Notes under the pieces: generated by a model | The model's database searches: none | Seen by the model: the letters and a program-made list of their open reading frames with translations, nothing else | Told to the model about the DNA's origin: nothing | Program-made: the position numbers and the translations under genes | Assembly (NCBI GenBank): GCA_017420455.1 | Contig: JAFOJB010000256.1 | Coordinates: 1 to 8,862, forward strand | From: Blautia sp. | Lineage (GTDB): Bacteria > Bacillota > Clostridia > Lachnospirales > Lachnospiraceae | DNA: 8,862 nt | Direction of reading: 5' to 3' | In this document: in pieces, positions 1-6,434 of the stretch | How the letters are laid out: each line of letters opens with the position of its first letter | Numbering within the stretch: position 1 is the first letter of the stretch

Positions 1-316
1 GATGGATCCTCATCCCGGGAAATTCCTCGATATGCTGCCTCAGGGCGTTCACTGTCTGTACATAGGACTTTTTGATTCCTATGATGGCTTCCTGTGCCCC
101 TACTGTCTGCATGACCATATAGAAGGTCTTCATGATTTCGAAAGCATGCTTCTCCAGAAGCTGTCTGTGAAGCTTCAGGAGCGGTTCACATTCCGCACAG
201 TTCATCAGTATCGTGTTCGCTTTGTCGCTGATCTTCATATACGTAGGGAATCCAGCTCCACCGGCGCCTACAACACCATTTTCCTGTATGATTTTCTGCA
301 GTTCATTGATTTCCAT
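1..316 (-). CDS. RnfC/PduS-like SLBB-family electron-transfer protein, N-terminal fragment
   Basis: Only the first 105 residues are present; the gene runs off the left edge. The fragment shows the family signature GAGGAGFPT (residues 17-25), the glycine-rich nucleotide/flavin-binding loop of RnfC, NuoF-like and PduS proteins, followed by NCAECEP (39-45), matching the NxAECEP motif of RnfC and PduS. Family members transfer electrons between NADH, flavin and Fe-S centres; PduS in Pdu compartments is a cobalamin reductase. Related proteins also occur in glycyl-radical compartments, where the job is less clear. The ATG lies 4 nt after the EutN stop, and its GGAG ribosome site is inside the end of eutN, so the two are probably translationally coupled. 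It lacks the extra N-terminal region typical of Rnf-complex RnfC, which favours the compartment (PduS-like) version. The Fe-S region would be outside the window. Confidence 0.88.
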   Translation of the reverse strand, partial: MEINELQKIIQENGVVGAGGAGFPTYMKISDKANTILMNCAECEPLLKLHRQLLEKHAFEIMKTFYMVMQTVGAQEAIIGIKKSYVQTVNALRQHIEEFPGMRIH

Positions 317-320
317 GGCG

Positions 321-587
321 TTACTCCAATCCCGCGCCGTCATCGATGATGCCGACGATTGCCGCATCCACAGGCGCTGTCTCTACGCCGCAGCCGATCC
401 TGGCTGCGCTTCCCTGTGCCACCAAAACAAATTCTCCGATCCCCGCACCGATAATATCGATGGCGACGATCTGTCCAAGGTCCCCTTTCATACGATGCAC
501 CGGCTCCACGATCATAAATTTGTTCCCGACTAATTTTTCACTTTTTCTGGTGGAAACCACGCTTCCCACCACCTTGCCAATAATCAT
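321..587 (-). CDS. eutN: EutN/CcmL/PduN-type BMC pentameric vertex protein (BMC-P)
   Basis: This 88-residue protein begins MIIGKVVGSVVSTRK and contains the IVAIDIIGAGIGEFVLVAQGS core, the usual layout of the EutN/CcmL family. Members form pentamers that cap the twelve vertices of a microcompartment shell; the length is typical. The ATG has GGAGGT immediately upstream with about 4-5 nt spacing. The gene follows pduL after a 116-nt gap holding two GC-rich hairpins, and the RnfC/PduS-like gene starts 4 nt after its stop. As in other loci, one pentamer gene accompanies several hexamer genes, which fits the small number of vertex subunits needed per shell. Family assignment is secure from the sequence; the role in this particular shell is by family knowledge. 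Confidence 0.95.
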   Translation of the reverse strand: MIIGKVVGSVVSTRKSEKLVGNKFMIVEPVHRMKGDLGQIVAIDIIGAGIGEFVLVAQGSAARIGCGVETAPVDAAIVGIIDDGAGLE

Positions 588-621
588 CCGGACCTCCAGA
601 CTGTTCCAGGCAGGTTCCGTT

Positions 622-659
622 CCCGCCGCAGGCGGGGCCTTCCCCGGGAGGAGAAGGCC
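622..659 (-). other. Paired GC-rich hairpins between pduL and eutN
   Basis: Two adjoining inverted repeats are seen. One is a 6-bp stem CCCGCC/GGCGGG with a 3-nt loop (622-636). The other is a 7-bp stem GGCCTTC/GAAGGCC with a 10-nt loop (636-659). They share base 636, so the full stems cannot both form. No T-tract follows in the direction of transcription, so they are not good intrinsic terminators. They may stabilise or partly attenuate the operon mRNA ahead of the vertex-protein gene; that role is inference. Confidence 0.55.
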
Positions 660-695
660 GGACCTTATATTTATGTTTTCTATGTTTTCTTATGC

Positions 696-720
696 AATGA
701 TCGTCATTTAATGATCGTCA
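696..720 (-). repeat. 11-bp direct repeat across the pduL stop codon
   Basis: Read on the minus strand, TGACGATCATT occurs twice with AAA between (710-720 and 696-706). The first copy encodes the last isoleucines; the second copy starts with the TGA stop codon. This looks like a small tandem duplication at the gene end. Whether it was produced by slippage and has any function is unknown. Confidence 0.7.
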
Positions 721-1348
721 CGGTCTGTCCCTGGGAAATCTGGGCAGCATTGGCCTCGTCTGTGTCGATATGCATTTCCAGGGTAAAGCTTTCGTCCACA
801 CGGATCTTTACATGATTGAAGATCGTACCTCTCTCATTGTCCGCTTTGACAGAGACTATGTCTCCGTCCTTCACCCCCGCTGCCTCCGCATCCTTCGGAG
901 ACATATGGATATGACGCATGGCCACGATACAGCCTTCTTTCAGATAGAGTGCTCCCTTCGGTCCGACGATGGCGATGGCGGCGCTTCCCTTCACATCTCC
1001 GGATTCCCTGACGGGTACCTTCATGCCCAGTTTGATGGCGTCTGTGGCGGAAACTTCCACCTGGGAAGCTTTCCTGACGGGACCCAGAATCCGGACATTC
1101 TCGATGGCCCGGAGCTTCAGGCCTACAATGGTCACCGTCTCGTTGGCGGCGAACTGGCCTCCCATCAGATCCTTCTTCTTCGTGAGATGATACCCCGGCC
1201 CGAACAGTGCCTCCACATGCTCCTGCGTCAGATGAATATGGCGGGCAGATACGCCGATGGGCACTACAAAGCCTGTATCCCTGCTCTGATTCTGTTCCAG
1301 GGCCTCCATCACCATTCTGGTGATCAGTTCAATATTATTTGCTTCCAA
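704..1348 (-). CDS. pduL: PduL-type phosphotransacylase (phosphate propanoyltransferase)
   Basis: The 214-residue product matches PduL, which interconverts acyl-CoA and acyl-phosphate, here probably propionyl-CoA to propionyl-phosphate, recycling CoA inside the compartment and supplying substrate for ATP formation. Two PduL beta-barrel halves are visible: the first has RHIHL (His37, His39) and NE (Glu70), the second RHIHM (His146, His148) and MHIDTDEAN (His193). These are the expected zinc-binding positions. Residues 4-18 form an amphipathic helix (NNIELITRMVMEALE), typical of an encapsulation peptide. The reading frame starts with TTG, preceded by AGGTG at 5-nt spacing; no ATG or GTG lies in frame just upstream, and starting at Met12 or Met14 would remove most of the encapsulation peptide. 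It sits between a BMC-H gene and eutN. Confidence 0.95.
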   Translation of the reverse strand: MEANNIELITRMVMEALEQNQSRDTGFVVPIGVSARHIHLTQEHVEALFGPGYHLTKKKDLMGGQFAANETVTIVGLKLRAIENVRILGPVRKASQVEVSATDAIKLGMKVPVRESGDVKGSAAIAIVGPKGALYLKEGCIVAMRHIHMSPKDAEAAGVKDGDIVSVKADNERGTIFNHVKIRVDESFTLEMHIDTDEANAAQISQGQTVTIIK

Positions 1349-1441
1349 GAGTGCACCTGCTTTCCTTCGGTTTTTTCTGGTTTATACCCGCAGAAACCGG
1401 GATATGGAATATCTTTGTTTTTCCGCGGAATATGAAGGAGA

Positions 1442-1720
1442 TTATTTAAGAACCGGAAGAATTTTCTCTACATCTGTGTGAGGTCTCGGGATTACATGGG
1501 TAGCAATAAGCTCGCCGAGCCTGGAAGCTGCGGCGGAGCCTGCCTCTACGGCAGATTTGACAGCGCCTACATCTCCGCGGACCATGACGGTAACAAGTCC
1601 GGATCCGATTTTCTCTGTTCCGACAAGAACAACATTTGCAGCCTTGCACATCTGGTCAGCTGCCTCGATCGATGCGGTAAGTCCTCTGGTTTCAACCATT
1701 CCCAATGCTTCCTGTGTCAT
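1442..1720 (-). CDS. PduA/PduJ-type BMC-H shell hexamer protein, second copy
   Basis: A 92-residue canonical single-BMC-domain protein with [11 protein letters not shown] at the start, the pore loop KIGSG (residues 37-41) and the [14 protein letters not shown] segment typical of PduA/PduJ. Such proteins form hexagonal tiles whose central pore passes small polar metabolites such as diols and aldehydes. It is about 85% identical by eye to the BMC-H encoded at 2302-2577, so the two arose by duplication, with another shell gene between them. Differences include Cys25 for Thr and Gln23 for Ala. The ATG is preceded by AGGAGG at 8-nt spacing. An intergenic stretch of 168 nt with several hairpins lies upstream, unusually long for this operon, and pduL follows after 93 nt. 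Confidence 0.96.
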   Translation of the reverse strand: MTQEALGMVETRGLTASIEAADQMCKAANVVLVGTEKIGSGLVTVMVRGDVGAVKSAVEAGSAAASRLGELIATHVIPRPHTDVEKILPVLK

Positions 1721-1755
1721 GTTCTGTTCCTCCTGTATGACAGTATTCTATTGAT

Positions 1756-1843
1756 GATTCATCATTGACGATGAATCCCTGATCCGCAGATATGGCAGAT
1801 ATCCGCCATCTGCTCTGATTTTTGCTCATGATCCCCGGATCAT
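1756..1843 (-). other. Cluster of three hairpins in the gap between two shell genes
   Basis: The 168-nt gap between two BMC genes holds a perfect 8-bp stem GATTCATC/GATGAATC with a 6-nt loop (1756-1777), a stem GCAGAT-GGC/GCC-ATCTGC with a 2-nt bulge (1786-1813), and a 6-7-bp palindrome ATGATCC/GGATCAT (1828-1843). None is followed by a T-run in the transcribed direction. The density of stems in an otherwise tightly packed operon suggests mRNA processing or stability control of the downstream BMC-H. No other gene is visible in the gap. Confidence 0.55.
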
Positions 1844-1888
1844 TCTTTTCCGGTCTTCCGGGTCTTCATTTCTCCGGAGCCTGCACTT

Positions 1889-2227
1889 TCAGGTCTCCTT
1901 CGTCTCCTTCTCGGAGAGGGCAGCTTCCTTCGAAGCGAGCTGCCGTTTCCAGCGGGCAGCGGAAAGCTCCACGATCTTTACGATCTCTTCATGTGGATTC
2001 GCTATCACCGCATAGCTCACAGGCTTTTTGATCGTACCGGCAACGGCCGCGTCCACCGCAGCGGTGACCGCGGACACATCGCCTTCCACAATAATCGTAA
2101 CCAGTCGTCCGCCCAGCTTACGTTCCCAGCTCGACAGCTCCACATTGGCCGCCTTGGTCATGATATCGAGGGCATCCAGTGCAGCCACCACGCCTGTGAT
2201 TTCAATAAATCCATAAGATTTGCTCAT
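1889..2227 (-). CDS. BMC-H-family shell protein with altered pore and charged C-terminal tail
   Basis: The 112-residue protein has one BMC domain (YGFIEITGVVAALDALDIMTKAANVEL to about residue 86) followed by a highly charged tail of about 25 residues rich in Lys, Glu and Ala (ARWKRQLASKEAALSEKETKET). At the pore position, where PduA-type proteins have KIGSG, this one reads KLGGR, so an arginine lies at or next to the pore. It therefore probably forms a hexamer with different conductance from the two canonical BMC-H proteins of the operon. The tail may face the lumen and contact cargo, as proposed for extended shell proteins such as PduK and EutK, but no known tail domain is recognised. Start ATG has GGAG about 8 nt upstream. 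It lies between the two duplicated BMC-H genes. Confidence 0.92.
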   Translation of the reverse strand: MSKSYGFIEITGVVAALDALDIMTKAANVELSSWERKLGGRLVTIIVEGDVSAVTAAVDAAVAGTIKKPVSYAVIANPHEEIVKIVELSAARWKRQLASKEAALSEKETKET

Positions 2228-2262
2228 TGGCGAACTCCTTTTTCATAAAACAAGGTTGTTCC

Positions 2263-2282
2263 GGAGCAAAGCTTTTCGCTCC
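2263..2282 (-). other. Intercistronic hairpin between two shell genes
   Basis: GGAGC..GCTCC forms a stem that extends to about 8 pairs including one G-U, with a 4-nt loop. It lies in the 74-nt gap downstream of the first BMC-H gene and upstream of the tailed BMC gene. There is no T-run directly after it in the transcribed direction. A role in mRNA stability or partial attenuation is inferred. Confidence 0.5.
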
Positions 2283-2301
2283 TGTCCCTTTTCCATCTGT
2301 G

Positions 2302-2577
2302 TCAGATGGTGGGAAGGATCTTTTCTACATCGCTGTGAGGTCTCGGGATTACATGGGTGGCAACGAGCTCGCCAAGTCTTGAAGCTGCTGCGGACCCGCT
2401 CTCTACAGCGGCCTTTACAGCTCCGACATCCCCGCGTACCATAACGGTCACCAGTCCGGAACCGATCTTCTCGGTACCGATCAGGGTAACCTCTGCTGCC
2501 TTTGTCATGGCATCCGCTGCCTCGATGGCTGCGGTGAGTCCTCTGGTTTCAACCATTCCCAATGCTTCCATGGCCAT
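2302..2577 (-). CDS. PduA/PduJ-type BMC-H shell hexamer protein, first copy
   Basis: A 91-residue protein with the standard BMC-H fold signature: [19 protein letters not shown] at the N-terminus, pore loop KIGSG (37-41), then [14 protein letters not shown] and the closing [15 protein letters not shown]. This is the major facet-tile type of propanediol compartments. AGGAGG lies 9 nt before the chosen ATG; a second in-frame ATG two codons later is too far from it. It is a close paralogue of the protein at 1442-1720. It follows the loop-extended BMC gene by 43 nt. Family and role in the shell are secure; which of the two copies dominates in the shell cannot be told from sequence. Confidence 0.96.
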   Translation of the reverse strand: MAMEALGMVETRGLTAAIEAADAMTKAAEVTLIGTEKIGSGLVTVMVRGDVGAVKAAVESGSAAASRLGELVATHVIPRPHSDVEKILPTI

Positions 2578-2620
2578 AGTATCATTCCTCCTGATTATGA
2601 AATTCCATCTTTGTCCAGCT

Positions 2621-2935
2621 CTATTTCTTGTCCAGTGCGCTGATCTTCAGCATTTTTTCTGTCCCGGGCTCAGGGTTCGGGATCACGTAATGCTGTACTA
2701 CCCCGGTCATCGCCTCGGCGGTCCTGATGCCGGCTTCCACTGCCGCCGTCACATCCGAAACACTTCCGCGATACTTAATGCAGACAAGGAGCGGAACTGG
2801 CAGCGAATCCGCGTTGGCCGGTTTATTTTTATCAAACACCTCCAGCCGGACATTTGCCGCCTTGCATCCGGCATCCGCCGCAACAAACGCAGTGACCAGC
2901 CCATATACTTCCAGAATGCCTACCGCTTCTGCCAT
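2621..2935 (-). CDS. BMC-domain shell protein with an extended loop
   Basis: This 104-residue protein carries a single BMC domain, starting [28 protein letters not shown] and ending [15 protein letters not shown]. In the region where canonical BMC-H proteins have the short pore-loop turn, it has an insertion of roughly 10 residues ([14 protein letters not shown], about 35-48). The KIGSG pore motif is absent, so its pore will differ in size and charge from those of the PduA-type copies. It is too short for a two-domain BMC-T trimer. ATG has GGAG at 7-nt spacing, and the ADH stop is 24 nt upstream. It is the first shell gene of the operon. I recognise the family but not an established subtype name. 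Confidence 0.92.
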   Translation of the reverse strand: MAEAVGILEVYGLVTAFVAADAGCKAANVRLEVFDKNKPANADSLPVPLLVCIKYRGSVSDVTAAVEAGIRTAEAMTGVVQHYVIPNPEPGTEKMLKISALDKK

Positions 2936-2959
2936 ATTCTATCTCCTCTGCCATTCTTC

Positions 2960-4183
2960 TTATTTATTGACAACCGCAATCTTAAGCCCTGTCATTGCCA
3001 GGTTCGTCTTCAGAGCCTCATTGATCTCGGAAAGCGGGAACCTGTCTGTGATCAGGTCAGACATAGGAAGGCCGATACCTTTCGCTCTTCTCAGGAAATC
3101 AAAGGTGGTTGCATAATCTCTCAGGGTATATACCCAGGAACCTACCGTAGTGATCTCCTTGGAGCAGATATCGAAATGCGGGTTGATGGTAGCGTCTCCG
3201 CCGTTGATGAAGAAGCCCAGCTCGCAAAGTCCGCCGCCGTTACGGATGAACTTGTAGATGTTTGCATGAGCGACAGGATTTCCGGTACACTGGAAGGCAA
3301 AATCCGCAAGATGGCCCTTGAAGGCCGCTTTCACGCCGCCTGCCAGAGCCTCCACGCCGCCCGGGAAATCCTTGAAATTCACGGTAGCGTTGGCACCCAT
3401 CCTCCTGGCGAACTCAAGACGCTTCTCATTTCCGTCTACTGCCACGATATTCTCGATTCCCATGGTACGGAGCACCGCAATACAGATCAGGCCGATGGGG
3501 CCGCAGCCCTGTACTGCCACTCTGCTGTTGAAGCGGAGGATATTCGTGGTCTTTGCTCTTTCCACTGCGTGTACCAGAACTGCGCAGGGCTCGATGAGCA
3601 TACGGGAATCGAAATCCAGATCGCTGACATTGAAGAAGGTGGAGCCAAAGCTTCCTCCGCGGATGAAGATGTAGTCGGAAAACCATCCGTTCAGATGAAC
3701 ATCGTCATCCGGCAGCAGTCCGTATACATCCGCGCCGCCCACGTTCTTCTTGTTCAGGTCGAACATGGTGATCTCCGGATCATCCTTGAAGATCATGCAG
3801 GTAACGATTTTGTCCCCGAGCTTCACAGGATTTCCTGCCGTATCTGTCTTTACATTCTTTCCCATGGCAACGATCTCGCCGGTTCCCTCGTGTCCCAGAA
3901 CTACCGGGATCAGGCCGAAGGGATCTCTCTTAAATTCATGGGCGTCGGTACCGCATACGCCGCAGCCTTCCACCTTTACCAGGATATCGTCATCGCCTAC
4001 AGGCGGGATGGGATATTCTCTGATCTCAAAATGCTCTTTTTCCGTGAGGACTGCCACATGGGCAGTTTTGGGAACCGATCCGGCAGCCGCTGCCGGCGCC
4101 GCGCCGGAAACCGGTGCGTTCCCGGTCATGCCGGAAAGGACCTGTTTCACGATTTCTTCTATATTAATACTGTTGATATCCAT
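2960..4183 (-). CDS. Compartment-targeted zinc-dependent medium-chain alcohol dehydrogenase
   Basis: The 407-residue protein belongs to the zinc MDR dehydrogenases. Residues 4-19 (NSINIEEIVKQVLSGM) form an encapsulation helix, followed by an Ala/Pro/Gly-rich linker to about residue 38. The catalytic domain shows GCGVCGTDAHE (Cys77) and GHEGTGE (His98, Glu99), the catalytic-zinc motifs. The Rossmann motif is GCGPIG (226-231), with Asp250 at the end of the next strand, which favours NAD(H). Its likely role is to reduce propionaldehyde to 1-propanol (or lactaldehyde to propanediol), regenerating NAD+ for the aldehyde dehydrogenase. The region normally holding the four-cysteine structural-zinc lobe (about 128-150) has only one cysteine, so the second zinc seems absent. 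AGGAGG overlaps the stop of the preceding gene, and the ATG is 8 nt on, so the genes are coupled. Pdu loci usually use the unrelated iron-type PduQ. Confidence 0.93.
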   Translation of the reverse strand: MDINSINIEEIVKQVLSGMTGNAPVSGAAPAAAAGSVPKTAHVAVLTEKEHFEIREYPIPPVGDDDILVKVEGCGVCGTDAHEFKRDPFGLIPVVLGHEGTGEIVAMGKNVKTDTAGNPVKLGDKIVTCMIFKDDPEITMFDLNKKNVGGADVYGLLPDDDVHLNGWFSDYIFIRGGSFGSTFFNVSDLDFDSRMLIEPCAVLVHAVERAKTTNILRFNSRVAVQGCGPIGLICIAVLRTMGIENIVAVDGNEKRLEFARRMGANATVNFKDFPGGVEALAGGVKAAFKGHLADFAFQCTGNPVAHANIYKFIRNGGGLCELGFFINGGDATINPHFDICSKEITTVGSWVYTLRDYATTFDFLRRAKGIGLPMSDLITDRFPLSEINEALKTNLAMTGLKIAVVNK

Positions 4184-4199
4184 GCTCTGTTCCTCCTGA

Positions 4200-5588
4200 T
4201 CAGCGAATGCAAAGGCTGTCTGACATTACACAGCGTCTTCTCTTGGTAAAGCAGCTGGCACTGGTGAGCCCTTCACCGGTACGGCTTGCGATCGTGAAGG
4301 TGCAGAATCCTTCTCCGCCGAAGCCAAGGGCGGAATAGGAAGGACCGTTTTTCACGAGGATGGCTGTGTCGATCGCTTTTGCGTACTTTGTGATGTGGTC
4401 TACATTCTTGGAATGGATGTGGGCGGAATGACGGTTCCCATGCTCCAGCCATACGGCCTGTTCCACGGCATCGTCAAAATCCTTTGCCCGTACCATGCCA
4501 AGGATGGGCATCATCAGCTCTTCGGAGATCAGCGGATGCTCCTTCGGGCCTTCAAAAACAATACAGCGGATATTTGCGGGGGCATTTACACCGATCATGG
4601 AAAGAAGGGTCTTTGCGTCACGTCCGACACATTTCCTGTTCAGCTTCCCTCCTGCCAGGACCACTTCCGTGAGCTTGTCCTGCTCCTCTTTGGAGGCCAG
4701 ATAACAGTCGTTCTCCGTAAGCAGGTAATGCATAAGCTCGTCTGCGATCTGGGAAACCGCCACGATCTCCTTCTCTGCGATGCAGGGGAGGTTATTGTCA
4801 AAGGTGCACCCGTTTACGATATCCTGTGCGGCTTTACGGATATCTGCAGTTTCGTCGACCAGTGCGGGAGGATTTCCTGCGCCGGCGCCGATGCCGCGCT
4901 TTCCGGAGGAAAGAACTGCCGTCACCACTCCGGGGCCGCCGGTAGCGACCAGAAGCGGGATATCTTTATGCTTCATCATGATGGAGCTGGTCTCCAGAGT
5001 GGGCTTTTCCACGGTACAGGCGATATTGTCCGGGCCGCCTCCCTCCAGGGACGCCTCGTTTACCATGTTGATGGCGAAGATGGTTGTCTTGATGGCAGCG
5101 GGATGGGGATTGAACACTACGGTGTTTCCCCCGGCCAGCATGCCGATGGTATTGCAGAGCACCGTCTCACTGGGATTGGTGCAGGGAGTAATGGCCCCGA
5201 TCACGCCAAAGGGTCCCATCTCTACCAGTGTCAGGCCTCTGTCGCCGGACCATGCGGTCGTGGTGATATCCTCGGTGCCGGGAGTATTGTCTGCCACCAG
5301 ATGATGCTTCAGGATCTTATCCCCTACATTTCCCATACCGGTATCTTCCACGCCCATGCGTGCGAAGATTTCCGCGTTTTCTTTGATCTTTCTGCGAATG
5401 ATGGAGATGATCTTCTCTCTCTGGTCCATGGACATGCGGCGGACCACCTCATCAGCCTTCTTCGCGGCCGCGACGGCGTCGTTCATGTCCTTGAATATCC
5501 CATGTTTTCCAGCAGGAGCGTCAGCGATCTGCATTTTCGCCATGACTTCTTTCACAATTTCCTGTACCATTGTTTCATTCACTGGCAT
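4200..5588 (-). CDS. pduP: CoA-acylating aldehyde dehydrogenase (PduP/EutE family)
   Basis: The 462-residue product is a CoA-dependent propionaldehyde-type dehydrogenase, oxidising aldehyde with NAD+ and CoA to acyl-CoA and NADH. Residues 7-19 (MVQEIVKEVMAKM) form an N-terminal encapsulation helix, joined by a short linker to the ALDH fold. GAITPCTNPSETV (131-143) and NPHPAA (160-165) are family motifs, and the catalytic cysteine is Cys269 in FDNNLPCIAEKE. Length equals the usual PduP size. The ATG has AGGAGGT with about 8 nt spacing. It lies 33 nt after the aldolase and 16 nt before the ADH, with which it would cycle NAD inside the shell. The last residues (about 448-462) are Arg- and Cys-rich, RRRCVMSDSLCIR. 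Substrate choice (propionaldehyde rather than acetaldehyde) is inferred from context. Confidence 0.95.
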   Translation of the reverse strand: MPVNETMVQEIVKEVMAKMQIADAPAGKHGIFKDMNDAVAAAKKADEVVRRMSMDQREKIISIIRRKIKENAEIFARMGVEDTGMGNVGDKILKHHLVADNTPGTEDITTTAWSGDRGLTLVEMGPFGVIGAITPCTNPSETVLCNTIGMLAGGNTVVFNPHPAAIKTTIFAINMVNEASLEGGGPDNIACTVEKPTLETSSIMMKHKDIPLLVATGGPGVVTAVLSSGKRGIGAGAGNPPALVDETADIRKAAQDIVNGCTFDNNLPCIAEKEIVAVSQIADELMHYLLTENDCYLASKEEQDKLTEVVLAGGKLNRKCVGRDAKTLLSMIGVNAPANIRCIVFEGPKEHPLISEELMMPILGMVRAKDFDDAVEQAVWLEHGNRHSAHIHSKNVDHITKYAKAIDTAILVKNGPSYSALGFGGEGFCTFTIASRTGEGLTSASCFTKRRRCVMSDSLCIR

Positions 5589-5621
5589 GAAAATTGACCT
5601 CCTTATAGTAGCCTCGAAATA

Positions 5622-6434
5622 TTATTTCAGTCCCAGCTGAGCCATGACCTGCCTGGTGATGCTTGCTACAAGCTCTGCGTCTGCCGCGTTACTGGTAGTT
5701 CCTTCCTCCTGGCTGTGGCAGCTGCCGCCGCAGTTGTGGCAGTTCATGCCGTTCTTGTTGAGGCAGAGGTTTGCCGGATGCTTGCCCGGAAGGCCCATTT
5801 TCCTGCGGATCTCATACAGCTTCGCGATCTGCTCTTTGTCGAACTCCTTCGGTCCGCCGAGCATTTTGGATTTGTAAAGGAGCTCTGCGTAGAATTCTAC
5901 GGATTCCATCTTCATGTAGGCTGCCAGAAGGTCGACAGACCAGGTAAGGGCTCCATGGTTTTCCAGAAGGACTGCGTCATAGTAGGGAAGGTATTTCTCT
6001 ACCGCATCCGGGATTTCCATGGTGGAAGGTGTGCCGTACTCAGCGATGGGGACACAGCCAAGCGCGATAACAGCCTCCGGCATGATGGGCTGTGTCAGCG
6101 GGATTCCAGCGATGGCGAAAGAGGTGGCGAAGGTCGGATGTGCATGTACGACGGCTCCGACATCCGGTCTCTTCTCGTAGACTCTCATATGCATCTTGAT
6201 CTCTGAAGAAGGACGGAAGCCGGGATTTGCCTGGATAACATTGCCCTTTGCGTCTACCTTGCAGATGTACTCCGGTGTCATGAAGCCCTTGGATACGCCT
6301 GTGGGCGTGCAAAGGAATTCGTTGTCACTGAGCTTTACAGAAATGTTGCCATCGTTTGCGGCAACCATGTTGCGGTTGTAGATTCTCTTGCCGATGTCAC
6401 AGATCTGTTTCTTGATTTCAAATTCGTTAACCAT
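5622..6434 (-). CDS. fucA: Class II sugar-phosphate aldolase (fuculose/rhamnulose-1-phosphate type) with C-terminal encapsulation peptide
   Basis: The 270-residue protein is a zinc-dependent class II aldolase of the FucA/RhaD/AraD family, expected to cleave L-fuculose- or L-rhamnulose-1-phosphate into DHAP and L-lactaldehyde. Visible are NDGNIS (28-33), the catalytic Glu78 in SSEIKMH, and zinc ligands His97, His99 (HAHP) and His160 (ENHGA). After the catalytic fold (about 1-215) comes a segment with four cysteines and two histidines (Cys224, Cys232, Cys235, Cys239) and then an amphipathic helix, AELVASITRQVMAQLGL (253-269), a C-terminal encapsulation peptide. I chose the ATG at 6434 because AGGAGG lies 9 nt upstream; an in-frame ATG seven codons earlier lies upstream of that site. 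It is the first gene of the compartment operon, 33 nt ahead of the aldehyde dehydrogenase. Fuculose versus rhamnulose cannot be decided from sequence. Confidence 0.93.
   Translation of the reverse strand: MVNEFEIKKQICDIGKRIYNRNMVAANDGNISVKLSDNEFLCTPTGVSKGFMTPEYICKVDAKGNVIQANPGFRPSSEIKMHMRVYEKRPDVGAVVHAHPTFATSFAIAGIPLTQPIMPEAVIALGCVPIAEYGTPSTMEIPDAVEKYLPYYDAVLLENHGALTWSVDLLAAYMKMESVEFYAELLYKSKMLGGPKEFDKEQIAKLYEIRRKMGLPGKHPANLCLNKNGMNCHNCGGSCHSQEEGTTSNAADAELVASITRQVMAQLGLK

Noticed and set aside
2357..4249. A 630-codon open frame on the plus strand
   Set aside because: It lies antisense to the ADH and two BMC genes, which have clear family motifs and ribosome sites. Its product shows no recognisable motif and its length reflects the codon bias of the opposite strand.
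4395..5597. A 400-codon open frame on the plus strand
   Set aside because: It is entirely antisense to the aldehyde dehydrogenase gene; the product is rich in His, Cys and Gly, as expected from a shadow frame, with no family signature.
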